Of a DNA stretch of 64,000 bases, positions 22,669-33,910 are shown in pieces. The notes beneath the pieces were generated by a model, which saw only the letters and a list, made by a program, of their open reading frames with translations, ran no database searches and had not been told where the DNA came from. The position numbers and the translations under genes were made by a program. The stretch is taken from the NCBI GenBank assembly GCA_947579665.1, contig CANPUZ010000067.1, positions 303,847 through 367,846 on the forward strand, written 5' to 3'. Positions within the stretch are counted from its first letter, which is position 1. Every line of letters starts with the position of its first letter. Origin of the DNA: Sympetrum striolatum. Taxonomy: Eukaryota > Arthropoda > Insecta > Odonata > Libellulidae.

Positions 22669-23018
22669 CAAATAAGGAAAGGGTTAAGATGACTTTGCAC
22701 ATAAGGGCGTGCACCCAGGAAAATTCCCAAGGAAAAACGGGTTTCTCCCCACACCTCTTTGTGTTGCTAGTGCCTCAATGAGGCCATGGCCGCAGACGGT
22801 GCCGCTCAGTTGTATGAAACTGCACTTGCCCTTGCGCACAAAGTCCCCAAAATGGCTTGTTAAAATGTTCTGTTCGGGTAGCCTAGATGGTTAAGGTAGC
22901 CTCCCGGTTAGAGGAAGATCCCGGGTTTGATTCCCGGCCCAGTCAGACTTTTTTCAAGTCCGTTTTTCCTGGGTGCACGCCCTTATGTGCAAAGTCACCT
23001 TAACCCTTTCGTTATTTG
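22669..23018. mobile_element. Palindromic MITE with tRNA-like core
   Basis: The arms are about 55 bp and nearly perfectly complementary. Left: CAAATAAGGAAAGGGTTAAG, then CTTTGCACATAAGGGCGTGC. Right: the reverse complement ending TTATTTG. The 350-bp element is non-coding. No certain target duplication is seen. Confidence 0.75.
22873..22943 (+). tRNA. tRNA-like sequence inside the MITE (probably pseudo-tRNA or SINE head)
   Basis: A-box-like TAGCCTAGATGGTTAAGG, an anticodon-type stem CCTC/GAGG with a 7-nt loop, and a perfect 5-bp T stem (CCGGG TTTGATT CCCGG) appear in the right order and spacing. Position 33 is C where U is expected, and there is no convincing acceptor stem. I judge it a tRNA-derived element, not a working tRNA. 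Confidence 0.4.
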
Positions 23019-23240
23019 ATAGATATATAATTATTATAGAATTTTTGAAGCTTCACAAAGCACAACTTTTTATAGCTGTTCTCAAGTTTGTTATGATAAG
23101 TACTGCATATAATGACAGTCGTGATATAGCGAGTGATCTCTATGTCATTGTCTGTCTCCATGCTGAAAGGATAGGGAATTGCATCCATTATAACGAGTAG
23201 TCTGAAGTATCGATACAATGAGTGCCACATTTCTAACAAT

Positions 23241-24859
23241 TGTCCTTAAGTCTCGTAATAGTGTAATAATCAATACAGTATAAACAATGTATACAGTCCA
23301 AACATCGATAGCGGATTGGTGAAACATTTTAGACTACAAATATTTTATGCACACCAAACTGAAGCCATCATCTCCATCAATCAATAAGAATTTCGAGTAA
23401 TTCCTTGTCTTTTCTGAAATATTTCACATCCATTTTAAACACCTGTATTTGTGTTGAAACAACTAAATGAAAAAAAACAAATTCATCACCTCTGCTACAG
23501 TTTTCATGGAGAATATTCTGATGAAAGATTCTCTTTATCGAACAGCACTGATTGCATTAATCTCAGGAAAGGACCTTGAGGCAGCATCAACAATCCCACG
23601 CCCTTCCGTCTATTTCATTAGGAAAATAAATATTTTTTTAATTCACATACATTTCAAGCATTTGGCGACTCTGTACATACAACTTATAATACTAAATTTT
23701 CAACTGTATGAAGAACCCAGTAAAGATATATTGAACCATCAGCATTAAGATCGCTGCTGCAAAGAATTATTGTTCAGCTTATAAATATTAACAAAAAATA
23801 CAATGTAACAACAACAGTTATAAAATTAATCATAAGTAAGCTTAAGTGCTGATCGGCGAGACCTACCTCGACCATGTTGCTGGTTGCACTTCCCATGAAT
23901 CTACTTCATACATTTGGCAGGTGACGAAAATAAGACATCTTTCTTGTAATTTGAATTGGAAATATTTATTGATATTAATGTTACTCTATTTTTTGATCTT
24001 GAAAACCTCTACAGCCATGATTTAGTGCGTATTTGGAAGTGTGAGACGATTTTGAATTGGGGATACAAATTAAAATCAAGCTTAAAATTTGATAAAAACA
24101 GTAATAACTGTAGTTTATATTGGGTCTCAATTTTTCGGTTCTACAGAGAAAATCAGACATAGGTGTCTCTCACCAATATGCCAAACCTACAATACTTGCC
24201 TCACTTATTAGAGTCATATTCAAGCTGACCTTTAAGCCATTATAAATCCTAAAGGTAAAATTCTTTTTTGGAGGTACTAAGTATTGGTATTTCTTCTTTC
24301 CACAAAAATAAAATAGTCTTCTATTGATCTAATTTCGATCAAGCTGCACAAAGATTGAAATACTTTGAATTTACTTAAAAATTTCAGGAAAAATAGCTCA
24401 GTTCAATGTATCGCGGAGCAATTCCTAACCTATAAAACCCTACAAGGCTGTGTTTCTGCATGCAGTGATTACTGGTGCCAGTAATCCTTGCATCCGTAAA
24501 AGTAGAAAGTTCAACTTTTTGGCACCGGTAGACTTTCTTTACTCTGTTTTCCTTTACATCTTTCAACTTATTGTCCTAATTAATAAGTTGATTATTGTGT
24601 GTATAATCAAGCACTGAGGACGTCTCTTGGTGAAACTCCATCACAGGAATGGCAGTAATTATTATTATGGACAATAAGGAATAATTTCCAAAAACATCAA
24701 AGGAAATTTAAAAGGGAGCCTCACTATGTTCACGGAGAGTTTGGAGACCAAAGGATGGCAAGTTAAAGTAATCTGCTCCATCATATTGGGGTACTTTAAG
24801 AAGAAATGAAGAAACATGTTTATGCAAAAATAAAAAGGTTTATTAGAATAATCTTACAA
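23241..24859. other. AT-rich stretch, no supported gene
   Basis: The longest frame (23,467-23,748, 93 codons, plus strand) shows no domain. Nothing else stands out. Confidence 0.4.
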
Positions 24860-25220
24860 CATTTGCAAAAAATCTGATGTAGCCAACACATGACTTGTTA
24901 CAGAAAAATGTTTCAAACAAAAGTTGCAGAAAAATACATTATCTATAATTTTTGTATGTCATTGTAATATACCTATATTGCATTCTGACAGAGATATGTA
25001 TGAAAACAACAATAATTTGATAAACAACAACTTCCAGTTAACCATTATTCAAGAATAACTCCTAAAAAATCAGTGTTACGAAAAACAATTTTCAAGCAAA
25101 AGTTGTAGTGAAGTATATTATCTATTACTTTTGTATTTGATTGTATATACATATATTAAATTCTGATAGAGATATTTAAGAATCAAAATTTTTAATGAAA
25201 TGAAAATTAAGTGAAACATT
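24860..25220 (-). repeat. Repeat related to 55.5-56.6 kb
   Basis: It begins AAAAAATCTGATGTAGCCAA with CACATGACTT, the same terminal wording found inverted at 56,545-56,580 and near 51,925. AATAACTCCTAAAAAATCA words recur inside. Confidence 0.55.
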
Positions 25221-26990
25221 TACAAAGATAACTAGAATATTTAAATAATGTTCCGATAGTCTATTGATATCCCATCGCATGATTGATGTTTCAAGTTATC
25301 CTAGAAATATTGTGAGAATACTTTCAATGAATACTACAAAATGGTTTTAACTTTTAAAATGATTTAACTCTTTTCTGCATAAGCAGCTTCGAGATCTTTG
25401 CATTAATATTGAGTGAAAGTTATGGAAGTTAAAATGGACCAATGCTAAAAACAGACGTGTATTCACTGAATCTTCCATAATATTCTCTCAAATTCAATCA
25501 ATCGTCAACACTTTATGTAGAGAGGCTGTTTAGAGCCAACATTAATTAGGAAAAGCAAACTTTGTACTTCATTTAATTAAAGATATTGTAACTTAGATCC
25601 CTATTTTGTCATGGGTGGCTTGACGCACCTCACTCTACACATGCAACCTTCGCTGATCAATGAACATAATCTTCTTAATATAATAAAAAGCTATTTTGTC
25701 TTCGTTCCTCATCATAGATGGATATATATGTCTATTTATGTGACCATAGATATGGCATTATGAATAAACTAAATAAAAAGTATTGCTCAGTGTATGTGTT
25801 CGTTATTTGACTTTTTTCAACATCAGTTTTGAGTTTTATAGAAACTTAAACCAGAAGTTACAAGGGGGATCCAGTTTTTACACCAAAAATGATTACAAAA
25901 ATAATATTGATACTTAACTTAAATACAAATTCAACAGATTAAAAAAAAACGTTTATGTTTGTTATCCATTAATATATAATAAAACAATTCTCATAAGTCA
26001 TAATAATGTGTTTTTTATATCAATTCTGACTTAAGCTATCTAAAAATAATTATCATATATTATACTTACAAATTAATTAACAATATTTTACTGATGCAAA
26101 TTTATTTTCGAAGTGGTTCCACAAATAATTAACTAATAACATAAATAACAACTATTAAGAAACAATTAATATATAAATAGAAATGAGAAAGTATAAATAT
26201 ACTCATAAATTTATCCCCAAAGAAAATAATAATTTATTTTGATCACATTTTGGTTGAAGCAAAGAGAAATTTGTGGAAAATGAGTCAAAAATTAACTTTA
26301 ACAACTGCATTTCATTGATAGTAAATATCACAGGGGGAGTCTATCGTCAGAAAAGTGAAGCCAAAAATAACACAACCCGCAGAGCACTAGGTTGAACTTT
26401 TTTCCGGCTCCCCTTTAACTACATGTATTTTGGGTTTTCATTTTCCTCTCATACGGGACTCAGGAGCTTGTCTATCCTATGAAATGGCCTCAGATAGTTT
26501 AAATGAACCTTTTACTTAACGATCATGTCTTCAAACTCCACTTGATTTTTTTAATCATGGAAAATAAAACATGACTGCAATGTAAACTTCTCAGATGCCT
26601 GTGTCGCCTTCCAGAGTGATACAGAGAACGAATCATCTGCCAACCTTCTGCAAACTCTACAAAAACCTCATTGATTATTCTAATGTTAATTTTATGTATA
26701 TTCTAATGCATTAATTCGTCTTTAGAGTCCTTCCTTTCAGTCCAGGCCTTTATGTTACTCTGTAAACATACATAGTTTTTAAGTATTATCTGTTGTTATT
26801 TCTTTTCTTCCTTTTAACGATATGTAAATGTTCATATGTAATAGATTTTCACTGTATTCATTAGGACTTTTTGCACTAGTAATTTGCGGCAGTAATAGGT
26901 ATCCCAAACTGCGGTTCAAGAATTCTCATCACGTGACTTCAATTCCCAATAGAATTCCAGGAATTCAATACCAATGTTATAACGATATGA
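25221..26990. other. AT-rich stretch, nothing recognised
   Basis: Anonymous AT-rich sequence. No coding, RNA or terminal-repeat signal that I can support. Confidence 0.4.
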
Positions 26991-27549
26991 TTACGATTCT
27001 GATTTTATCATAATTCATTCCAGTTCCGATACTAGACGATTCAAATCGATTTCAGCAATACGATTTTTAAAGTGAATCGATTCATTAAAACCGATTCAAA
27101 TCGATTTTGCTGAATCGATTCTCTGCTCCGAATCGCCCATCTCTACTGGAGACCGATCAAATACATCTGTAGTTATTCTTGCAAAGAAGGACCTACTGCG
27201 TTCAGTCCTCAAAGGAAATTCATTTATACCTCCAGCGCAGCACAAATATTTCAACAATACTTTGTAGCAGAGTCAACAGCCATCCCTCCTTTTCTTTCGC
27301 CCCTTCCCTCCCAAGAAAAGATAAGTTCGGTTTCAGGGTGGACAATGTAGTTAGAACTGCCTCTCGATGCGATCAGCGCCCGAGGAATACAAATGTTCAC
27401 TTTCGATTACTCAGATATAAAGATTACTCGCACAACCTTTGAAGGAGATTACAAGTAAAAATGACTTATTTTTAAATGTAACCATACAAGTAAAAATATA
27501 ATCATTACAAGTATTCCGATTACTTTTACTTTGTTACATCCCATCACTG
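26991..27549. mobile_element. Remnants of hAT-type MITEs
   Basis: One terminus reads GAATCGCCCATCTCTAC near 27,131-27,147 after an array of AATCGATT words. A second, at 27,540-27,549, reads CCCATCACTG after GATTACTTTTAC, the mirror of a CAGTGATGGG-type hAT end. A related CAGTGTTGGG end is at 49,093. Matching opposite ends are not found. Confidence 0.45.
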
Positions 27550-27735
27550 AGTCTAATACATTAATCCATCTTAGTTTTTAATTGATCAATACCCAGTACG
27601 GTATAAAATTCCTTAATAGCCGTTTACCGCAATGAAATAATGCTACTCTATAATACATTAGAATAGCTTATCAGAGAAATTAGAGATTTTCCACTTGTGC
27701 AAATAATTGTTCTAATTCATTATTTGGGCTCAATC
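27550..27735. repeat. Inverted partner of 49,850-50,030
   Basis: About 185 bp match 49,850-50,033 in reverse orientation (for example TTTTTAATTGATCAATACC and TACCGCAATGAAATAATG). They are two copies of an uncharacterised repeat, 22 kb apart. Confidence 0.6.
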
Positions 27736-27752
27736 CAGTAAAAGTTGTCAAA

Positions 27753-28019
27753 ATGATGGCAAAACCTGCAGCTGTATCATTAGAAATCTTTAGAAAGAGC
27801 ACGTATACGGACCATGTGATTCCTTCCCACTCCTTTCAGCACCACTCCCACAAACACGCTTCGTTCCACGCTCTAACCAACAGATTAGTGAATGTCTCTC
27901 TGTCTCCCGAAGCCTTTTCAAAAGAGTTAAGTACCATTAAATCCATAGCCTGTAACAATGGATATTCTTGTGAATTCGTTGAAAAATTAGTGAAGGAATT
28001 AAGATTAGTGAAGGATTAG
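27753..28019 (+). pseudogene. Penelope-like element, fragment of the RT C-terminal region
   Basis: An 88-codon frame contains EIFRKSTYTDHVIPSHS, HKHASFHALTNRLVNVSLS and IKSIACNNGYS. In Penelope-like and related retroelement proteins a block of this form (F-R-K-x-T-x-T-D-x-x-I-P-x-x-S, then H-K-x-A-x-x-x-x-x-x-x-R) follows the reverse transcriptase core. No RT catalytic motif or GIY-YIG domain is present here, so it is a short dead fragment. Family assignment is from pattern memory and is the likeliest reading, not a certain one. Confidence 0.6.
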
Positions 28020-28099
28020 GAAATATTTCATATAAACTTTCTAACCTCCTTCCAAAGACTCTAAAAGCAGGATTCTATAATTCTGCGAATCTGCAAAAG

Positions 28100-28880
28100 T
28101 CCTTATCTCAGCCTAAGGACAAAAGGGATCCCTCCAGTTAATAATGAAGGAATCCCTCCAGAATGAAAGCAACCTTTACTCACACTGTCGCAGCGACGAC
28201 ATTGGGAGTACTGGTTAGAATAATAAAGGGTTTGGCCGATATCTATTATAAGAATTTATTTATCCATTACAAGGGAAATATCGCACGTACTGTCGTTACT
28301 GGGTGACGGGGAAACACCACCATTGGGATGAGTCCAAGCAGGACCTGTCTTCTCGGGAACGTCTCCACCAGCGGAATGAGTATGCTGGGGAGCCGGGGGG
28401 TCAAAATCTGTTTCCAGATAAGGCCCAGGGACCTACGGGGGGACCCTGAATTAGAAGCTTGGAGAAAGACTATTTCCCTTCGAGCCCCTAACCACAAGTG
28501 ACATTCTTCCCAAAAATGGGGCGTATTTATACTAATTCTGGGGAAGCGTTGGTGATGTTCCCGCGCTTTCTTAGCATCCCCACGCCGAAGCTTGGCATAC
28601 CCTAGCGCAAGTCTCGGATTGCGCGTTCCCTGTTACTTGTCATTCCTGGCTTTGGTCCTTTGCAAGTTATCACGGCGGTCTCTCTCAAGGTCATTGCCGA
28701 CTTACGGTCCGATGAGTCAGGACAGCGCTTCCACACCCCTGGCACCTCTGCGAACTGGACCATGGGTTCCCCAACAGTCACCGCCAGAATTTATGGGTGC
28801 TGGACCCACCCGCACATGGGAATGCGCTCGTGGGAACGTACTCCTGGTAAAAGACGCTACCTCACAACAGCACAAGTAAA
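28100..28880 (-). repeat. GC-rich block, possible solo LTR
   Basis: Composition jumps to GC-rich. In minus orientation it reads TGTTGTGAGG at 28,868-28,877, then a TATAAATA at about 28,523-28,531 and AATAAA at about 28,255-28,260, the order of promoter and poly(A) signal in an LTR. No second LTR or coding region is present, and no target duplication is proven. Confidence 0.35.
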
Positions 28881-29280
28881 AACTGCAAGCATTTAAAATG
28901 TATTTATAATCTTTATTCTCTTGCCATGTTTTAAGTTACAATGATATCGGGTAGGGCTTAAAAACATTTTTAAAATCATCGCAACTTCTAATTTTTGAGG
29001 ATGCCTGGTGACGAACCCAGGACCAATTGGAAAATGTGAATTGGCACAGTAACATGTTAAAACTGATCTTAATTAATGCAAAGTTTGAAGTCGATATCAT
29101 ACCGGGAAGGTCCTGAAATAAGACTTCATTATCCTCATCTGAAATGCATAAGGTAATGTAAATGGCCTTCTGGGATCGAACCAAGGACGATCAACGAAAT
29201 CTAAAACATGTTTTTGAAATGTATCTATGATTCTATCTATATGCCAAATTTCAAGTTTTATATTATTGAGAAGGGGTTCA
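28870..29280 (-). repeat. Box-B/hairpin repeat unit, interrupted by an RTE LINE
   Basis: Starts near AGTAAAAACTGCAAGC (hairpin end partly lost). T-arm-like cores are at about 29,007 (GGTGACGAACCCAGGA) and 29,173 (GGGATCGAACCAAGGA). The unit resumes after the RTE with CATCCGGGGAAACATCTATA at 31,577-31,600. Confidence 0.7.
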
Positions 29281-31577
29281 AGAGGAAATTGAAAACTTCA
29301 ACCAAACTCTCGGCACTGAACATGACAAAGATGCCCACTACTACAAAGTCATTACGGGAGATTTTACAAGGAAATGGACAAGGAGAGGTCCCAATGGAAC
29401 AAAAAATGAAATAGACTACATATTGGTAAACAGACTACACTGTAACTAACTGTGAAGTTTTGAATAACTTCAACACTGTAATTGACCACAGAATTGTTGG
29501 ATGCAGAATTAATATTAACCCCCGAATGGAACGAATGAAGTTGGTTTCATGCAAGAAGGATGAGATAAATATTGCTAAACTATCAGATAACAAGAAGCAG
29601 TTTCAGCTGGAACTTAGAAATAGATTCTCAACACTTTAGGAGGAAGAACTCGAAACCAAAGTTATGGAAGTCGTGCAGAAAGCGGCAGAGGAAGTAGCAA
29701 GGATGCCAAGAAAACCCAAGGATAAGAATTTTAGTAATAAAACCCTGCAAATGATGAAAGAACAGAAGGAACTGAAGAATTCAGATACTCCAAGAGATAA
29801 CTTTGAATATGCCGAGCTTTGCAAAGCCATCAGAGTAGCAATCAAGGAAGATGTGAGGAATTTAAATGAAAAGATTTTGCAAGAGGCCATAGAAAATAAC
29901 AAGAGCATAAAGAGGGCTGAAGGACACCTAGCAATTGGTAAGAAACAGATTTTAGCATTACAGAAAAGAGATGGCACAACAAAATATAACCGACCAGCAA
30001 TATTGAGGACGGTAGCCAGAATACTTTGGCAACCTATACAAGAAGATGCGAAATGCCGAAGAGGAAAACCAAGAGGAAAGCCAAAGCTCACAAAATCTCC
30101 TCTCCATTCTCCCAGAAGAGGTAATGATAGTGATTAAGCAGATGAAGGATGGGAAAGGAGGAGGAGCAGATTGGGTGTTGGGGGAGTATCTGAAAGCTGG
30201 TGGAACAGAGATTGCTAATGTTTTAGCACAATTATTCAGTAATTGTCTAAAACAAGGAATGATTCCCAAGGAATGGAACCACGCAAGGATTGCCCTTCTG
30301 CACAAGAAAGGAAGCAAAGAAGATTTGAAGGACTAGCGCCCCATTAGCCTCCTTCCAGTTGTCTATGAAACATTCATGAGGATAATAGTTGAATGTCTTA
30401 AGATGACCCAGTCTTCAGCACAGCCTAGAGAACATGCAAAATTCTGGAAAAGCTTCAGCACTATGGACCACATCCACACACTACAGGAAATTATTATCAG
30501 AACGAATGAGTACGAGATGCCACTCGTCCTTTGCTTTGTGGAATACGAACAAGCCTTCGACTCGGTAAATACCTCGTCCACTCTGAAAGCTCTGAAAAAT
30601 CAAGGAACAGATTCTGATTACATCCGTCTCTTGCGCAGTGTCTATAGGAATGCCACAGCTTCAGAAATGCTGCATGAGGAGACCGATGAATTCAGGATTG
30701 AGAAGGGAGTTCGACAAGGTGACGGTCTATCTCCCATCTTGTTCATGGCCATTTTAGAAGAAGTATTTAAAACCCTTGATTGGGAAGAGAAGGGCTTAAG
30801 AGTAAATGGGGAGAACATCAGTCACCTCCGTTTTGCAGATGATATAGTTCTCTTTGCAGCAAATGCATAAGATCTACAGAAGAAAGAACTCAGGATAAAC
30901 CTAACAAAAACATTGGTATGTATAATTCTTTTGCAGTGCAAGAACCAGTCAAACTTCAAAGAAAACCTCTGGATGTTTGCTTGGAATACACATACCTGGG
31001 ACAACTTGTAACAACAGGAGAGCAAAACAGGATTAATGAAGTGAACAGATGAATGAAACTTGGTTAGAGTGTATTTTGTAGAAACTCACACATTCTGAAG
31101 TCAAGAATGCCAATGGTTTTGAAGAGGAAGGTCTTCAACCAATGCACTTTACCTGTCTTGACCTATGGAAGTGAACATTGGGTGTTAAATATTGCAATAA
31201 CTGAGACTTCAGACAATGCAAAGGAGCATGGAGCGCTGTATGCTGGGAATCACAAGATGAAACAAGAAACGAAACACTTGCGTGAGAATGATGACTGGAG
31301 TTACAGACATAATAGATAAGGTAAGATCACTGAAATGGAGGTGGGCAGGCCAAGTAGCAAGAAGAACAACAACCGTTAGACATCTGCAGTTCTAAACTAG
31401 ATACCAAGAGATGTGAAGAGACCAAGAAGAAGACCTATGGACAGGTGGAATAGAAACATCATCAAGTACTTGGGTGTAACGTGGCAACGAGAAGCTCAGG
31501 ACAGAGAAAATTGGAAAGTACTTGGGGGGGCATACATCCGACGTGGGATTGAAAATCGCTGATGATGATGATGACAT
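29281..31577 (+). pseudogene. RTE-type LINE (endonuclease remnant, RT, 3' end)
   Basis: Read across frames: VITGDF of the endonuclease is joined directly to RGPNGTKNEIDYILVN, so part of the domain is deleted. A linker frame (29,664-30,137) follows. The RT is in two frames (30,046-30,336 and 30,376-30,870) with EWNHARIALLHKKGSK, RPISLLPVVYE after an in-frame TAG, VEYEQAFDSV, GVRQGDGLSPILF and the catalytic LRFADDIVLFA. C-terminal wording PVLTYGSEHWVL and WRWAGQVARR follows. It ends in GATGATGATGATGA, the short tandem 3' tail typical of RTE. Several stops and frameshifts make it inactive. It is nested in a box-B repeat unit. Confidence 0.88.
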
Positions 31578-31606
31578 CCGGGGAAACATCTATATATAAT
31601 AGACGA

Positions 31607-32035
31607 GTGAGAGTTGCTTGCATACTGCAAGCATATTAAATGTATTTAGAATCTTTATTCACATGCCAAGTTTTGAGTTTCAATGTTATCGGTAAGAGTT
31701 TAAAATAATTTTAAAAATTGTAGCATTTTATTTTCTTTGTAATGACTGGTGTCAAACCAAGGGACTATTGGTTGATGTGAATAGATAAAATAACTTGTTA
31801 GGAACAGATGTTAATAAATGCAAAGTTTGAAGTCAATTTAATACCGGAAAGGTCCTGAAATAAGAACCAGGGACCATCAGCAAATCGCTAAAATTAGATA
31901 ATGGACACTATGTCATAAAAATTTAAAGTCGGTGGCACTTGTGGAACATGGTTAGAATTTTGATCCCCATTGAGTGAGTGAGTGTATATGTATCTAGATA
32001 TATCCAGAGAATATCTATAATAATAAAATATCTAT
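31607..32035 (-). repeat. Box-B/hairpin repeat unit (short)
   Basis: Begins ACGAGTGAGAGTTGCTTGC with hairpin GCTTGCATACTGCAAGC, has one core (GTGTCAAACCAAGGG near 31,750), and ends TATCCAGAGAATATC near 32,015. It follows the previous unit head to tail. Confidence 0.7.
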
Positions 32036-32087
32036 ATTATAGATATCTATTATATATAGATGCTTCTCCGGATTCATTCATATATAT

Positions 32088-32999
32088 ATGGACCTCCGTT
32101 CGCTGCTCACTGGGTTGGGCCATGTTTCGGTTCGTGGGGGTTCATCTGTGGCGGGCCCTAAAGCTTGCCGTGCTTCCGCCTCTCGCCGGAGTACTCAACT
32201 TGGCAGGCCTATTGGGTCCGCTGCGGAGGAATCCTCGCGAATCGTTGCTTGCCCGTCCCGGAAGGCTAGTGAGTGGAAGGTGGTCGCCAATCGTGGCAAT
32301 CGTGGTGCGGTGCAGAGGAAGCAGTGTGCTGGGGATGCTTCGGCTGAACCTCTCCTCGCCAGCAATAGGTTTGAGGTGTTGACGGATCTTGAGCTGGAGC
32401 ACTCGCCCGTTGTCACGGTGGAGGCTGGGCCAGAGGCAAGCTGTGGGGGGAGGGGAGTGTTACTGTTAGGGAGCTCCAATGTTCGGCGTATCATGTCTCC
32501 GTTGCGGCGAAGGGCCCGCCGGGGGGGAGTTGTGGAGCGGGTGTTCTCCAAGTGTATACCTGGAGGTACGGTGCCCCAGGTGACAAAGGAGTTGAGGGCG
32601 GCGGTCGGGGAGACAGGTTGCTCCTCGCTGCATGTGGTGGCGCATGTGGGCACCAACGATGCCTCGGCTCGTGGATCCGAGGAGATCTTGGACTCTTTTG
32701 AGGACCTGATATCTGAGATTGCTCGAGTCAAGGGGTCGTCTGGGGTGGACATTGCGTTGTCCATATGCAGCATAGTTCCCCGGATTGATCGAGGCCGTAT
32801 GGTTTGGAGTAGGGTGGAGGGTCTGAACCGTCGGCTGAGGGATTTCTGTCGGGACAAAGGGGTGGGCTTTGTCGATCTGAGCCACGTTCTTGACTCGTGT
32901 AGGGTTCCCCTTAACCGCTCCGGTGTACATTATACTTCCGAGGCTGCGGAGAAGGTAGCGGGTCGGGTTTTCAGGGATGTGGGTGTTTTTTTAGGTTAG
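32088..32999 (+). CDS. LINE ORF1 with SGNH/GDSL esterase domain
   Basis: A 303-codon intact frame that starts immediately after the repeat-family terminus. The N-terminal 110 residues are basic and low in complexity. From about residue 125 an SGNH-hydrolase pattern is visible: LLLGSSNVRRI (block I, nucleophile Ser), AHVGTNDAS (block III, Gly-x-Asn-Asp) and RSGVHYTSEAAEKV (block V His). Several CR1/L2-type LINEs encode such an esterase in ORF1. It is thought to act on lipids or help RNP function, but its exact role is unsettled. GC content is far above the neighbours. Downstream, 33,004-33,910 encodes the endonuclease of the same LINE. The true N-terminus may be missing. Confidence 0.75.
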   Translation: MDLRSLLTGLGHVSVRGGSSVAGPKACRASASRRSTQLGRPIGSAAEESSRIVACPSRKASEWKVVANRGNRGAVQRKQCAGDASAEPLLASNRFEVLTDLELEHSPVVTVEAGPEASCGGRGVLLLGSSNVRRIMSPLRRRARRGGVVERVFSKCIPGGTVPQVTKELRAAVGETGCSSLHVVAHVGTNDASARGSEEILDSFEDLISEIARVKGSSGVDIALSICSIVPRIDRGRMVWSRVEGLNRRLRDFCRDKGVGFVDLSHVLDSCRVPLNRSGVHYTSEAAEKVAGRVFRDVGVFLG

Positions 33000-33003
33000 A
33001 CTG

Positions 33004-33910
33004 CAACACTAGGTTAACGATAAATGAGGTTTCGGGTTTTATTTGTGAGATTAACACCCACAGTAATGGGCAAGGGGATAGGTGCGAGCTTAGAAGAAAG
33101 AAACGAGCTAATAATTGCGTATGGAAACAGGAACTTGCCTCTAGTAATTCAATCTTAAAGAACAATGCGAGAGATTTAAAAATCATTGTAGTTAATTGCA
33201 GAAGTATACGTAAAAAGCAGATAGAATTCCTTAATCTTACGAGAAGTAATGATGCGGATATCGTAATAGGGACCGAGAGTTGGTTAAGCGAAGATATTTC
33301 ATCAGGTGAGATATTTCCTCCGGATTATATTATTTATCGTAAGGATCGACTCTGTAGAATAGGTGGAGGGGTGTTTATCGCTGTAAAGGATTCTTTAAAG
33401 AGTCAGTGCGTTGACTTCTTGGAGAACGGTACATGCGAAATGGTATGGTGCTCGGTTATTGGACGGAGTGGAAAGAAGGTATTCTTTTGTTCCTTTTATC
33501 GGCCTCCGGATGGCGACAACGAGTGTATAGAGCAACTAGCTGATTCGTTAGAGAATATTCGGAAGAAAGTGAAGGATCCCATCATTGTTGTAGGAGGGGA
33601 TTTTAACCTTCCCCATATTGATTGGGAGAATTTATCGAGCTGGCACACCGGTAGAGAGAAGACTATATCGCAAACATTGATAGATACGTTTTCGCTTCAC
33701 GCCTTAGATCAACTTAATAAGAAGGTTATGAGGAAAATTCGCGAAGGTCAAGGTAGTGTACTTGATTTATTAGCAACTTCGCATCCTCACTTGATCGATG
33801 ATCTTAATATTATTGCTGGAATTTCAGACCACGATGTAATAACTGCAGTTATGAAAGCGGAAAGAGTAAAATCCCTGGGAATTTTTAAAAAATATTCCCA
33901 GGATAGGTAG
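33004..33910 (+). pseudogene. LINE ORF2, endonuclease domain only
   Basis: The frame is open from about 33,004 (no obvious ATG at its head; the first internal candidate is GTG at 33,371) to a stop at 33,908-33,910. AP-endonuclease motifs are present in order: IVVNCRSIRKKQ, IVIGTESWL (catalytic Glu), SFYRPPDGDN, IVVGGDFNLPHIDW and ISDHDVI. The last ten or so codons (from about 33,879) are repeat-family sequence read through in the same frame. The reverse transcriptase is absent. The domain looks whole, which is unusual because LINE copies normally lose the 5' end, not the 3' end. Confidence 0.8.

Larger units (their letters stand above)
22087..23240. repeat. Relic of pogo-like sequence with flanking direct repeat
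   Basis: A direct repeat (AAGCTTCACAAAGCACAACT and neighbours) occurs at 22,100 and 23,048. Each copy is followed by 'CAGTAGAAGTCTGTTATAAC' or 'CCATTATAACGAGTAGTCTG' type wording, as in the ends of Tigger 2 at 36.22 kb. The palindromic MITE at 22,669-23,018 sits between them. Confidence 0.5.

Noticed and set aside
29636..30317. Minus-strand frames of 119-151 codons
   Set aside because: Antisense of the RTE coding region; the plus strand carries the RT motifs.
32142..32930. Long minus-strand frames opposite the SGNH ORF
   Set aside because: GC-rich antisense shadow. The plus frame has the GSSN, GTND and catalytic His motifs.
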